Shown here in pieces: positions 1 to 10,784 of a stretch of DNA of 64,000 nt. This DNA comes from Gibbsiella quercinecans (GTDB taxonomy: Bacteria; Pseudomonadota; Gammaproteobacteria; Enterobacterales; Enterobacteriaceae). The notes beneath the pieces were generated by a model that was not told the origin of the DNA, did no database searches, and saw only the letters and a list, made by a program, of their open reading frames with translations. The stretch spans positions 4,650,001 through 4,714,000 of the forward strand of contig NZ_CP014136.1 of the NCBI RefSeq assembly GCF_002291425.1, given 5' to 3'. A program made the translations under genes and the position numbers. Each line of letters starts with the position of its first letter. Within the stretch, counting starts at the first letter, position 1.

Positions 1-1
1 T

Positions 2-637
2 GGCATGGATAAGCGGCTTTTATCCTGCCAGTTCCACATTGCTTGTGATGTGACGAATCCGCTATTGGGTGAATATGGCGCTTCGGCGATTTTCGGCCCG
101 CAGAAAGGCGCAACGAAGAAAACCATCGTTCAGTTGGATAACAATCTGGCTCATTTTGCCTATGTCATCAAACGTGATTTAAATATTGAGGTAGCGGATG
201 TGCCTGGAGCGGGGGCCGCCGGTGGGATGGGGGCGGCGCTGCTGGCTTTTTTTCGCTCAGAATTAAAGCCTGGGTTCGATATCATCGCCGAATCTCTTAA
301 GTTGAAAGAGATCATTAGGGATGCCGATCTGGTGATTACCGGTGAAGGGCGGATCGATAATCAAAGTATTAATGGGAAAGTGCCCATCGGCGTTGCGCAT
401 CTGGCAAAGGCGCATGGCATTCCTGTTATCGTGATTGCCGGCTGCTTTGGCGACGGCGTTGAAGAGGTTTATGCCCACGGGATTGATTCGGCATTCAGTA
501 TATTAAACAAAGTAACCACGTTGACCGGTGCGCTGGGAAACGCCTCTGAAAATATCCATGTTTGCGCCAGGAATATAGCCCACACGTTAAAGATCGGGCA
601 GCGGCTAAAAACAGGCCGTTGCGAAAGCCCTTGTTGA
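2..637 (+). CDS. Glycerate 2-kinase, C-terminal part (5' end outside window)
   Basis: The reading frame is already open at the left edge, so only about the last 211 codons of a protein of roughly 380 residues are present. The sequence matches the GarK/GlxK (glycerate kinase type 1) fold: a glycine-rich stretch (DVPGAGAAGGMGAALLAFF), then LVITGEGRID, the conserved TGEGR(I/L)D motif of the family, then a hydrophobic strand (IPVIVIAGC). Glycerate kinases phosphorylate D-glycerate in the cytoplasm, linking glucarate, galactarate or glyoxylate breakdown to glycolysis. The tail after residue 195 (KTGRCESPC) is atypical. Neighbouring genes of the pathway are outside the window, so garK cannot be told from glxK. 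Confidence 0.88.
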   Translation, partial: GMDKRLLSCQFHIACDVTNPLLGEYGASAIFGPQKGATKKTIVQLDNNLAHFAYVIKRDLNIEVADVPGAGAAGGMGAALLAFFRSELKPGFDIIAESLKLKEIIRDADLVITGEGRIDNQSINGKVPIGVAHLAKAHGIPVIVIAGCFGDGVEEVYAHGIDSAFSILNKVTTLTGALGNASENIHVCARNIAHTLKIGQRLKTGRCESPC

Positions 638-1064
638 GACTGTACAACGAGGAAATGCCAATTGTAACTCTATAAAAGCCGGGGCAGCGCTTTTGGGCCG
701 CCCGGTGAAATCCTTAGAACCTATCCTGGTTTTCTACCGTGTTTCATTATCCCTTCTTCTATTAAGGGGATATTCCCCTGGCGCCGACCACCTCACGGTT
801 TTTTACACTATGTGCAATCCTTTGTGGGAACAGCCATCCCCCCTAACCATCATTTGTAAAGCGCCCGAGCCGCCAAGGGAAAGGGTATGAGATAAAGATT
901 TGTTACCTATTTGCGGGGGCTTTAACGCCTTATTAAGCCATTTCCAGAAGAATATAGTTATAAAACTGAATTATTTATTAACGAAATAAGTTAATTATTC
1001 ACTTAATTACACCAAATGGAACATTGTGAGGAAAATATGGAGATTTATTTACATTGTTTACAAT
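638..1064. other. Intergenic region without a convincing gene
   Basis: About 490 bases separate the glycerate kinase gene from the receptor. A 65-codon frame at 693-890 has no ribosome binding site and unlikely composition and is not called. The right part becomes AT-rich and carries the receptor promoter. The 13-mer AATATGGAGATTT occurs twice, at 1034-1046 and 1112-1124; the second copy supplies the probable Shine-Dalgarno sequence of the receptor. Confidence 0.5.
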
Positions 1065-1083
1065 AATAATAGTTATCATTATC
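1065..1083. promoter_or_regulatory. Fur box upstream of FepA-like receptor
   Basis: The sequence aataatagttatcattatc matches the 19-bp Fur consensus (GATAATGATAATCATTATC) at about 15 of 19 positions, with an intact right half. It lies about 47 bases before the receptor start. Repression by Fe-Fur when iron is plentiful is the expected behaviour for such a receptor. Confidence 0.75.
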
Positions 1084-1129
1084 ATGCGCATTTACTTGCA
1101 TATCTACACACAATATGGAGATTTGGTCT

Positions 1130-3316
1130 GTGAATGTAAAAATAGATTACAAAAAAACACCGCTTGCGTTGCTGCTAGCCGGGTTGCTCAGCGCCAATGC
1201 CTATGCTGCTGATGAAGATCAAACTGACTCGGCTGATACTCTGGTTGTTCATGCCACCGCAGAACAAGAACTCAAACAGCAGCCGGGTGTCTCGATCATT
1301 ACCGCTGAAGACATCAAAAAAGATCCTCCAGTAAACGATCTCTCCGATATTATCCGTAAAATGCCAGGCGTGAACCTGACCGGGAACAGCGCCAGCGGCG
1401 ACCGTGGCAACAACCGCCAAATCGACATCCGCGGTATGGGCCCGGAAAACACGCTGATCCTGATCGATGGCAAACCGGTGATGTCACGCAACTCTGTGCG
1501 CTACAGTTGGCGCGGCGAGCGTGATACGCGCGGCGACACCAACTGGGTGCCGGCGGAAATGGTTGAGCGTATTGAAGTGCTGCGCGGGCCGGCTGCCGCA
1601 CGCTATGGCTCCGGCGCGGCGGGCGGGGTGGTCAATATTATCACCAAGCGCCCAACCAAAGACTGGCATGGCTCGCTTTCCCTGTATACCAACCAGCCTG
1701 AAAACGATAAAGAAGGGGCGACCAAAAGGGCCAACGTGAGCCTGAGCGGTTCGTTGATTGAAGATGTGCTGACCATGCGCATGTACGGCAACATCAACAA
1801 AACCGACGCCGATGCCTATGACATCAACACCCAGCAAAACGGTTCTTACGCGGCCGGGCGCGAAGGGGTACGCAACAAGGACATCAACACGCTGCTGTCA
1901 TGGAAAATCAATCCACAGCAGATCGTGGACTTCGAATACGCCTACAGCCGCCAGGGCAATATCTACGCCGGCGATACCCAGTACAGTAACGGTAACCTTA
2001 GTTCACTGGTGCCGTCGCTGTATGGCGCGGAAACCAACCGCATGTATCGCCAGTCCTATGGTGTCACCCACAACGGTATCTGGGATTGGGGCCAGTCGCG
2101 TCTGGGCTTCTACTATGAAAAAACCAACAACACCCGTCTGAAGGAAGGTTCGACCGGGCGTGTTGAAGGGATGATCAACAGTGACGAATACTCCACCAGC
2201 CGTCTGGAGAACTACAAAGCCAACGGTGAAGTGAACATTCCGCTCAATCTGCTGGTTGAGCAAACGGTGACGCTGGGCGCCGAATGGAACCGTGAGCAGC
2301 TAAACGATCCGGCCTCAATGCAAGCGACCTCTGCAAGTGGGGTGACCATTGACGACATATCGGGCGATGCGTCTGCGCGTAGTACTAAAAACAGCGCGGA
2401 GCTAAGTGCGATTTATTTTGAAGACAATATTGAAGCCGTACCGGGCACCATTATCATTCCCGGGCTGCGTTTCGACTATCACAGCAAATTTGGCAGCAAC
2501 TGGAGCCCAAGCCTGAACGCATCGCAGGAGCTGGGTGAATACTTCAAGCTGAAGGCCGGTATCGCCCGCGTGTTCAAAGCGCCTAACCTGTATCAGTCTA
2601 GTGAAGGTTATTTATTAAGCACCAGCGGTAATGGGTGCCCGGTAACGATACCCACGGATAACGGTTGCTATCTGCTGGGGAACGGTAATCTGAAGCCGGA
2701 AATTAGTATCAACAAAGAAATTGGCCTGGAGTTCACCCATAACGGCTACGATGCGGGTATCACTTATTTCCGTAATGATTACCAGAATAAGATTGTCTCC
2801 GGTACCGACGTCTTAGGCCAGGCGTCCGACAATAAGTACATTCTGCGTTGGGAAAACGGCGGTAAGGCGCTAGTGGAAGGGCTGGAAGCTAACCTGGTGG
2901 TGCCGGTTATCCGCGATACGCTTAACTGGCGCACCAATGCTACCTACATGATCACGTCCAAGAATAAAGAGACGGGTAACCCGCTGTCTGTTATTCCGAA
3001 ATATACCATCAACACCATGCTGGATTGGCAGGTTACCGACAAGCTGTCCACCAATGCCACCTGGACTATGTACGGCCGTCAAAAACCGCGTCAATATGCC
3101 GACAAACGTACAGAGTTAAACTCGATGGCTACCGATGAACTTGGTGCTTACTCCATCGTTGGCGTAGGGGTGAACTACGACGTGATGAAGAACCTGCGGG
3201 TGAATACGGGTATCAGCAACCTCTTCGATAAAAAAATCTATCGTGAAAACAACGGGGCTATCACCTATAACCAACCGGGTCGTGCTTACTACGCCGGGCT
3301 GACTATGTCATTCTAA
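1130..3316 (+). CDS. TonB-dependent catecholate siderophore receptor, FepA/PfeA family
   Basis: Outer-membrane receptor that would import ferric catecholate siderophores such as enterobactin using TonB-ExbBD energy. Signal peptide: basic start, hydrophobic LALLLAGLLSANAYA, then the mature protein. The plug domain carries LTGN, RGNNRQIDIRGMGPENTLIL, the WRGERDTRGDT loop and ERIEVLRGPAAARYGSGAAGG, all diagnostic of FepA-type receptors. The beta-barrel ends in an aromatic residue (LTMSF). I place the start at GTG 1130 because GGAG at 1117-1120 is nine bases upstream. An in-frame ATG at 1115 has no such site. A decayed copy of this 5' end lies at 9481-9544. Adjacent genes encode a tannase and a rhamnosidase, so plant or foreign catecholates are plausible ligands; that part is inference. 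Confidence 0.92.
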   Translation: MNVKIDYKKTPLALLLAGLLSANAYAADEDQTDSADTLVVHATAEQELKQQPGVSIITAEDIKKDPPVNDLSDIIRKMPGVNLTGNSASGDRGNNRQIDIRGMGPENTLILIDGKPVMSRNSVRYSWRGERDTRGDTNWVPAEMVERIEVLRGPAAARYGSGAAGGVVNIITKRPTKDWHGSLSLYTNQPENDKEGATKRANVSLSGSLIEDVLTMRMYGNINKTDADAYDINTQQNGSYAAGREGVRNKDINTLLSWKINPQQIVDFEYAYSRQGNIYAGDTQYSNGNLSSLVPSLYGAETNRMYRQSYGVTHNGIWDWGQSRLGFYYEKTNNTRLKEGSTGRVEGMINSDEYSTSRLENYKANGEVNIPLNLLVEQTVTLGAEWNREQLNDPASMQATSASGVTIDDISGDASARSTKNSAELSAIYFEDNIEAVPGTIIIPGLRFDYHSKFGSNWSPSLNASQELGEYFKLKAGIARVFKAPNLYQSSEGYLLSTSGNGCPVTIPTDNGCYLLGNGNLKPEISINKEIGLEFTHNGYDAGITYFRNDYQNKIVSGTDVLGQASDNKYILRWENGGKALVEGLEANLVVPVIRDTLNWRTNATYMITSKNKETGNPLSVIPKYTINTMLDWQVTDKLSTNATWTMYGRQKPRQYADKRTELNSMATDELGAYSIVGVGVNYDVMKNLRVNTGISNLFDKKIYRENNGAITYNQPGRAYYAGLTMSF

Positions 3317-3324
3317 TCGGCATC

Positions 3325-3367
3325 GCCCTGGCCGGTTACCGTTGATAGCGCGGGATCCGGCCAGGGC
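3325..3367. repeat. Stem-loop downstream of receptor
   Basis: GCCCTGGCCGG (3325-3335) is perfectly complementary to CCGGCCAGGGC (3357-3367), with a 21-base loop. It starts eight bases after the receptor stop codon and may protect the mRNA 3' end or help the next terminator. Confidence 0.6.
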
Positions 3368-3395
3368 AATATGCTAAAGAAATATTGCTGATTTA

Positions 3396-3431
3396 GGGCA
3401 GAATGGGGCGCCTCTCATTCTGCTCTTTTTT
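3396..3431 (+). terminator. Rho-independent terminator of receptor gene
   Basis: GCAGAATG (3398-3405) pairs with CATTCTGC (3416-3423) and is followed by a T-rich tract at 3425-3431. This places the receptor and the tannase in separate transcripts. Confidence 0.75.
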
Positions 3432-3709
3432 CATGATCCACATTTGTGGAATAACGATTTGCCACGCAGTTTTTTCTCTTCATCGCCAATAGGTTTTTCC
3501 TGCGGCCGGCACCGGCGATTTCCCGTTATTGCCAGACCGCGAGCGAAGAATGGCATGCCCGCATTGCGGAAAAGAATAACGTTTTCTTATCAGAAACCTG
3601 ACGGATGATTGGTTTATATTAGGCTTCTCTCTCACTTTGTCGGCACGGCGCTGGGCGCTGAGTTATGCGAACGCCGTGGTCATCAACAACAAGAAATGAG
3701 GTTTCATTC
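3432..3709. other. Intergenic region upstream of tannase gene
   Basis: No gene is seen here. The end holds AAGAAATGAGG a few bases before ATG 3710, acting as ribosome binding site. I see no clear Fur box. Confidence 0.4.
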
Positions 3710-5473
3710 ATGCTTACACCCAAAGTTCGTTCAGGCGGATCTGGATCATCATGGCTGGCATGCCTGGCTGCCGCGCTGTTGCCGTGGAGCGCCTTATCGA
3801 CGGCTACGGCGCAAACGCCGCTGGCTGCACAGTATGCCGCGCTTGAGATCGTTAAACCCGTTACGGCCTGTGCCAATCTGGCAACCTTTGATCTGACGGC
3901 TATCGGCGGCGGCGGCAGCCGTGTGACTTCAGCGAAAGAACAACGCTCCAGCCAGGGTGCGGCGGTTTGCGCCGTAGAGGGCGTGCTGGCGCCGTCAATT
4001 ACGTTCTCGGTGGAATTGCCGACGGAAAGTTGGACGCAACGCTATCTGCAGATTGGCTGCGGCGGGCTGTGCGGCCGGGTAGCGAAAAACGTGGGGGCGG
4101 CGGATGGCTGTGCGCCGTCGAACGCCGGCGGTTTTGTTATTGCCGCCACGGATATGGGGCACCAGGATCAGGATGGCTCATTCGGGCGCGATCCGCAAAA
4201 GCGAGCGGACTTTGCCCACCGTGCGCAACATCTGACGGCGGTAGCCTCCAAAGCGCTGATTCAGGCCTTTTACGGGCAGAAGGCCGCCTATGCCTATTTT
4301 AATGGTTGCTCGGACGGTGGCCGTGAGGCATTGATTGAAGCACAACGTTATCCTGATGATTTTAATGGTATTATCGCCGGCGCCAGCGCGTTGAACTTCC
4401 AGGCGCAGAACGCGGTGTTCCATGCCTGGCAGGCACGTGCCAATACCGGGGCGGATGGCAAGCCGATTTTGCTGGCATCACGTTTACCGATCCTGCATCA
4501 AGCGGTGCTCGCGGCCTGTGACAAACTCGACGGCCTGGCTGATGGGCTGATCCAGAACCCGCTGGCCTGCCACTTTGATCCGGCCACTGTGCAGTGCCCG
4601 GCGGGCGCCGAAGACACATCGGCTTGCCTGACGGTGGCGGAAGTGGGGGTGGTGCGTAAATTCTACGATGGCCCGCGCGATCCGGCGACAGGCACGCGCC
4701 TGACGGCCGGTGGCCCGCAGTTCGGCTCTGAATTGGCCTGGACCGGCGTTTACGTGCCAAGCTCCCACGATCAGAAAATCTTCAGCGAGATGGTTTCGCT
4801 GCAGGTGCTGCGCAATATGGCGTTTGAAACCAATCCGCCGGCCAGTTTTGGCCTGGCCGACATGAAGTTCGATCTGGCCACTTTCGATAAGCTGCGCCCA
4901 CGCCACGCGCTGTTTGATGCCACCAACCCGGATTTAAGCGCCTTTTCCGCCGCGGGCGGCAAGCTGATCCTCTGGCACGGCTGGGCCGATCAGCATATAT
5001 CGCCGATTAACACCATTGCCTATTACACGGCGGTAGAAAAACAGATGGGTAAAACCCAGGCCGATGCCTTTACACGTCTTTACCTGTTCCCCGGCATGTA
5101 CCACTGCGGCAACGGGGAAGGGCCGTATCAGGTGGATCTGCTCACCCCGATGATGAGCTGGGTTGAAAAGGGTGCCGCGCCGGAAGTGGTCGTCGCCAGC
5201 CAGCCTGAACAAGCCGCCGCCAGCGACTTTGGCGCTCCGGTAGGCGATAAGCCGGGCAAGGCCGATAAGCAAGCACATCAACCTGCGGCGCCCCTGGCGG
5301 TGAAGATCCTGCGTACCCGCCCCGTTTACCCGTGGCCGTATACTGTGAGCTACGCCGGTAAAGGGGATGTGAATCAGGCCGCCAGTTTTGTACGCGGCCC
5401 GGCGATTGCCTTTGACATGCCGGCTTGGGCTGGTGCGGACTTCTTCACGCCTTATACGCCGCTGCAGCGTTAA
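3710..5473 (+). CDS. Exported tannase / feruloyl esterase family hydrolase
   Basis: About 587 residues. The enzyme would cleave ester bonds of gallate (tannins) or ferulate/caffeate esters in the periplasm or outside the cell. A signal peptide spans roughly residues 1-34 (ending STATAQ). The family CS-D-HC signature is complete: C200-S201 in FNGCSDGG (nucleophile elbow), D427 in WHGWADQH, and H465-C466 in PGMYHCGNG, where the two cysteines are known to tie the triad together. Several further cysteine pairs suit an exported protein. ATG 3710 has a good ribosome binding site; the frame is open further up but without one. It follows the FepA-like receptor and precedes a rhamnosidase-like gene. 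A 112-bp copy of its 3' end lies at 10785-10896. Whether it prefers gallate or cinnamate esters cannot be told. Confidence 0.9.
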   Translation: MLTPKVRSGGSGSSWLACLAAALLPWSALSTATAQTPLAAQYAALEIVKPVTACANLATFDLTAIGGGGSRVTSAKEQRSSQGAAVCAVEGVLAPSITFSVELPTESWTQRYLQIGCGGLCGRVAKNVGAADGCAPSNAGGFVIAATDMGHQDQDGSFGRDPQKRADFAHRAQHLTAVASKALIQAFYGQKAAYAYFNGCSDGGREALIEAQRYPDDFNGIIAGASALNFQAQNAVFHAWQARANTGADGKPILLASRLPILHQAVLAACDKLDGLADGLIQNPLACHFDPATVQCPAGAEDTSACLTVAEVGVVRKFYDGPRDPATGTRLTAGGPQFGSELAWTGVYVPSSHDQKIFSEMVSLQVLRNMAFETNPPASFGLADMKFDLATFDKLRPRHALFDATNPDLSAFSAAGGKLILWHGWADQHISPINTIAYYTAVEKQMGKTQADAFTRLYLFPGMYHCGNGEGPYQVDLLTPMMSWVEKGAAPEVVVASQPEQAAASDFGAPVGDKPGKADKQAHQPAAPLAVKILRTRPVYPWPYTVSYAGKGDVNQAASFVRGPAIAFDMPAWAGADFFTPYTPLQR

Positions 5474-5597
5474 GGATCTTATCGTGCCCGCACCTATATC
5501 CACACCGCGCTCCGTCAACGGGGTTCACTGGCTGTCTGGGGCGGGGATGGCGCCTATGCTGTGCGCTACTGTCACGATTGTCTGAAAAGGAAGAAAA

Positions 5598-5623
5598 TCA
5601 GGCGGTGGCGTGCCACCGCCTGA
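5598..5623. terminator. Strong hairpin after tannase gene
   Basis: TCAGGCGGTGGC (5598-5609) and GCCACCGCCTGA (5612-5623) form an almost uninterrupted 11-12 bp stem about 125 bases after the tannase stop. There is no T-run, so termination efficiency is uncertain. Confidence 0.55.
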
Positions 5624-5844
5624 TGGGGAGGTAGGGGGAATTGACGCGTATTTAACGCTGCGTCACGATTAGGCTTAAAGTTTGCAGTTAGTCACAAAAG
5701 CAAACAGGTGTTTCAGCGGGCTGTTGCTTCATTGGCCAAATAACAACATACTCAAACTATTGCCAATGCCAGCTATTTCGGGGCGGTGGTATTCAGGATT
5801 GTTACTTTATGGGCGGCGTGTTTTCATCACCGCGCCATGAGGCA

Positions 5845-5907
5845 AAACCTAAATCTCTTTATCTGTGGTGTCTTACACCGCAGTAAAGGGGTTTAGGTTT
5901 TTTTTTG
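5845..5907 (+). terminator. Long terminator-like leader hairpin before GH78 gene
   Basis: AAACCTAAA (5845-5853) pairs with TTTAGGTTT (5892-5900), CTTTA pairs with TAAAG, and CTGTGGTGT pairs with ACACCGCAG, giving one long interrupted stem followed by a run of ten T. It lies about 55 bases before the GH78 start codon with no gene ending nearby. It may stop read-through from the tannase transcript or act as an attenuator in the GH78 leader. Confidence 0.7.
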
Positions 5908-5961
5908 CCTAAATTTTAGCGTTTGAGCGATTGTTGAACGCCAATCAGCAGAGGAATGACG

Positions 5962-7668
5962 ATGAACCGAAGAGAGTTATTAATCAAAGCCGCCGTGGTC
6001 GCTGGTTGTGTAAAAGCACTACCGGCTGCACAGGCTGCTAGCGCGGTTAGCGCAACGTCTGGAACGCCGGCAAACAATAAGCCGGCCCCGCTTACCCGGC
6101 AGCAGCATTGGCTTGAGATGGCTGAAATATTAAAACCGTCGTTGAAAGAAACGCCTTATCCCGCTATCGATGTGGTTGTGCCGCGTGAAGACAAAACCAA
6201 TTTGCTGGGCGTGGTAATGGATAACCAATACGGCATTGCCGAACTTCCGGGAAAAAGCTTTAAGAACGGCGAAAGTTTCATTATCGACTTCGGCGAGCAC
6301 TATACCGGCTATCTGACCTTCACGCTGGGTTGGAAAGGGGTGTCGTGCGACGCGCCGGTGCGCCTGCGCCTGATCTTCGGTGAGGTCAGCACTGATGTCG
6401 CCCAGCCGTTGTATCCCTATAAAGGCTGGATCAGTGCTTCCTGGCTGCCGGACGAGGTGCTTAACGTGGACTTTTTGCCGCAGCAGGTGAGGATTGTGCG
6501 CCGCCACGCCTTTCGCTACGTCAAGATCGAGGTGATCTCTACGTCTTCAAATTTCAGCGCGACGTTCAGCGATCTTCAGGTGCAGGCAGTGTCTTCCGCC
6601 GGCGCCGATCGGCTGCGGCCCGCGAATTACCCCAGCCCAATGCTGCGCGATATCGATCGGGTCAGCATCCGAACCCTGCATGAATGCATGCAAACCTGTT
6701 TTGAGGATGGACCAAAGCGGGATCGGCGTTTATGGGTGGGGGACTTGCGCCTGCAGGCCTTGGTCAACTATGTCAGTTTCAATAATGCCGCGTTAGTTCG
6801 CCGCTGCCTGTATCTGTTTGCCGGCTTGCAACGTGAAGACGGCTACATTACCGCCTGCGTTTATGAAAAACCTCAACCCCGCATTGGCGAAGTGGTGCTG
6901 ATTGACTATGCGGCCCTGTTCGGCAGCATCGTGCTTGACTATTTGCATGCGACCAAAGATACGCAAACCGCCGCGGAGCTATGGCCGGTGGCGAAGCAAC
7001 AGCTGGAACTGGCACTGAAGAACGTTAACGCACAGGGGCTGTTTGTGGCGCCGGAGAAAGATTATGTCTTTATTGACTGGAACCCGGGGCAGGATCAGAG
7101 CGAAGCGTTGAAAGGGTTGGATAAGCAGGCTGCGATGCAAGGTCTGCTGATTTATAGCTGCCAGCAGGGGCTGGTGTTAGCGCGTGAAGTTGGCCGTCAG
7201 CAAGAAGCGGTGGATATCGAAAACAAAGTCGCGTTGATGAAACAGGCCGCTGTGCGTCAGTTTTTCGATCAATCGCAGGGCGTATTCGTCAGTGGTGAAA
7301 AGCGCCAGGTTTCTTGGGCATCCCAGGCTTGGATGGCGCTGGCCAATGTCTTGCCGCGCGAACAAATGGCGCAGGCGTTGCAGCGCGTCATGGCGATGCC
7401 GCAGGCCGTTCGCCCGATGACGCCGTATTTGTATCACCATATGGTGGATGCCCTGATACGTTGCGGGCTGAAGTTGCAGGCGCAATCTCTGGTAGAGACA
7501 TATTGGGGGGCGATGGTGAGCACCGGCACAAATACGTTTTGGGAAGCTTTTGATCCCCAGAACCCACTATCTTCGCCCTATGGTAGTAAGCAAATCGATA
7601 GCTACTGTCATGCCTGGAGCTGCACCCCCAGTTACTTTATCCGTAATGGGTTTGCGCAAAGGGAATAA
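5962..7668 (+). CDS. Exported GH78-type alpha-L-rhamnosidase-like protein
   Basis: About 568 residues. The start MNRRELLIKAA with a hydrophobic stretch ending LPAAQAA looks like a Tat-type signal (R-R-x-L-L). A beta-sandwich region (about residues 90-210) precedes the (alpha/alpha)6 domain with FEDGPKRDRRLWVGD near residues 247-261, the hallmark of family GH78, and the C-terminal SYCHAWSCTPSYFIR. The family removes terminal L-rhamnose from plant glycosides. ATG 5962 is chosen over 5956 because GAGGA at 5951-5955 is then six bases away. A paralogue without signal lies at 52856-54430, sharing CFEDGPKRDRR-type motifs and the C terminus. At under 600 residues it is shorter than many GH78 enzymes, so an unusual substrate is possible. 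Confidence 0.8.
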   Translation: MNRRELLIKAAVVAGCVKALPAAQAASAVSATSGTPANNKPAPLTRQQHWLEMAEILKPSLKETPYPAIDVVVPREDKTNLLGVVMDNQYGIAELPGKSFKNGESFIIDFGEHYTGYLTFTLGWKGVSCDAPVRLRLIFGEVSTDVAQPLYPYKGWISASWLPDEVLNVDFLPQQVRIVRRHAFRYVKIEVISTSSNFSATFSDLQVQAVSSAGADRLRPANYPSPMLRDIDRVSIRTLHECMQTCFEDGPKRDRRLWVGDLRLQALVNYVSFNNAALVRRCLYLFAGLQREDGYITACVYEKPQPRIGEVVLIDYAALFGSIVLDYLHATKDTQTAAELWPVAKQQLELALKNVNAQGLFVAPEKDYVFIDWNPGQDQSEALKGLDKQAAMQGLLIYSCQQGLVLAREVGRQQEAVDIENKVALMKQAAVRQFFDQSQGVFVSGEKRQVSWASQAWMALANVLPREQMAQALQRVMAMPQAVRPMTPYLYHHMVDALIRCGLKLQAQSLVETYWGAMVSTGTNTFWEAFDPQNPLSSPYGSKQIDSYCHAWSCTPSYFIRNGFAQRE

Positions 7669-7797
7669 TCGCTAAGGCGGCTTGCACCGATAAAACGGCG
7701 CCGTGCGAAAACAATATCGATAAACAGCACTGTTTAAGACAACGATAATCGGCCGGGGATAATCGGCGGGCATCCCCGTGCCTATCTATAATAATGA

Positions 7798-9402
<1,605 letters not shown>

Positions 9403-9480
9403 ATAACGGTTGTCATCTCATCGGCGCCGTTAAGCCGTTGGTGGAAATGGCCTCATAAAGCTGAATATTCATTTTTGCCG

Positions 9481-9544
9481 GCATCTCTACACACAATATG
9501 GAGATTTGGCGTGTGAATGTATAAACGATGACAAAAAACGCCGC
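9481..9544 (+). pseudogene. Decayed copy of FepA-like receptor 5' end
   Basis: This stretch repeats 1099-1164: the string TCTACACACAATATGGAGAT and the following signal-peptide-start region are present with scattered differences. The copied start reads GTG AAT GTA TAA, so it is dead at the fourth codon. It is cut off by IS30 at 9545. With the tannase fragment on the other side of IS30 it marks a lost duplicate of the receptor-tannase block. Confidence 0.85.
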
Positions 9545-10765
9545 TGTAGATTCAATTGGTCAACGCAACAGTCATGTGAAAACATGGGGTTGCGGAGGAT
9601 TTTTGAATGAGACGGACATTTACAGCAAAGGAAAAAGCATCTGTTTTTGAACTGTGGAAGAACGGAACAGGCTTCAGTGAAATAGCTAATATCCTGGGTT
9701 CGAAACCAGGAACAATCTTCACTATGTTAAGAGATACTGGCGGCATAAAACCCAATGAGCGCAAGCGGGCTGTAGCTCACCTGACGCTGTCTGAGCGCGA
9801 GGAAATACGAGCCGGTTTGTCAGCCAAAATGAGCATTCGTGCGATAGCTACTGCGCTAAATCGTAGTCCTTCGACGATCTCACGTGAAGTTCAGCGTAAT
9901 CGAGGCAGGCGCTATTACAAAGCTGTAGATGCTAATAACCGGGCCAGCAGGATGGCGAAAAGACCAAAACCGTGCTTACTGGATCAGAATTTACCGTTGC
10001 GAGAGCTTGTTCTGGAAAAGCTGGTGATGAAGTGGTCTCCTGAGCAAATATCAGGATGGTTAAGGCGAACGAAGCCGCGTCAAAAAACACTGCGAATATC
10101 ACCTGAGACAATTTATAAAACGCTGTACTTTCGTAGCCGTGAAGCGCTACACCACCTGAATGTACAGCATCTGCGCCGATCGCATAGCCTTCGTCATGGC
10201 AGACGCCATACCCGCAAAGGTGAAAGAGGTACGATCAATATAGTGAACGGAACGCCAATTCACGAACGCTCCCGGCATATCGATAACAGACGCTCTCTGG
10301 GGCACTGGGAAGGCGATTTAGTATCAGGCACAAAAAACTCGCATATAGCCACACTTGTAGACCGAAAATCACGTTATACGATCATCCTTAGACTCAGGGG
10401 CAAAGATTCTTTCTCAGTGAATCAGGCTCTTACCGACAAATTCCTGAGCTTGCCGCCTGAACTCCGGCAATCACTGACATGGGACAGAGGAATGGAGCTG
10501 GCCAGGCATCTGGAATTTACTGGCAGCACCGGAGTTAAAGTTTACTTCTGCGATCCTCAGAGTCCCTGGCAGCGGGGAACAAACGAGAACACTAATGGGC
10601 TAATTAGACAGTACTTTCCCAAAAAGACTTGCCTTGCCCAATATACTCAACATGAGCTGGATCAGGTTGCAGCTCAGCTAAACAACAGACCAAGAAAGAC
10701 ACTGAAGTTCAAAACACCGAAAGAGATAATTGAAAGGGGTGTTGCGTTGACAGATTGAATCTACA
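9545..10765 (+). mobile_element. Complete IS30 insertion sequence
   Basis: The element is exactly 1221 bp, the known IS30 length. Terminal inverted repeats at 9545-9570 and 10740-10765 (starting TGTAGATTCAAT) agree at 24 of 26 positions. The two bases GC flank both ends (9543-9544 and 10766-10767), the 2-bp target duplication expected for IS30. The transposase is intact, so the insertion may be recent and mobile. It sits inside remnants of a receptor-tannase duplication. Confidence 0.96.
9607..10758 (+). CDS. IS30 transposase
   Basis: A full-length 383-residue DDE transposase of the IS30 family. N-terminal helix-turn-helix regions occur around residues 10-40 (FSEIANILGSKPGTI) and 70-95 (SIRAIATALNRSPSTISREV). 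The catalytic domain shows the three acidic residues in HWEGDLVSG, TWDRGMEL and NENTNGLIRQ. No frameshift or stop is seen. It starts at ATG 9607 after GGAGG. Confidence 0.96.
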   Translation: MRRTFTAKEKASVFELWKNGTGFSEIANILGSKPGTIFTMLRDTGGIKPNERKRAVAHLTLSEREEIRAGLSAKMSIRAIATALNRSPSTISREVQRNRGRRYYKAVDANNRASRMAKRPKPCLLDQNLPLRELVLEKLVMKWSPEQISGWLRRTKPRQKTLRISPETIYKTLYFRSREALHHLNVQHLRRSHSLRHGRRHTRKGERGTINIVNGTPIHERSRHIDNRRSLGHWEGDLVSGTKNSHIATLVDRKSRYTIILRLRGKDSFSVNQALTDKFLSLPPELRQSLTWDRGMELARHLEFTGSTGVKVYFCDPQSPWQRGTNENTNGLIRQYFPKKTCLAQYTQHELDQVAAQLNNRPRKTLKFKTPKEIIERGVALTD

Positions 10766-10784
10766 GCCGCTATGGCTCCAGCAC

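Noticed and set aside
693..890. A 65-codon frame between glycerate kinase and the receptor
   Set aside because: No binding site, Pro/Leu-rich composition without a motif, and inside a promoter-bearing gap.
3570..3610. A Fur box in front of the tannase gene
   Set aside because: AAGAATAACGTTTTCTTATC is AT-rich and partly symmetric, but agrees with the Fur consensus at too few positions.
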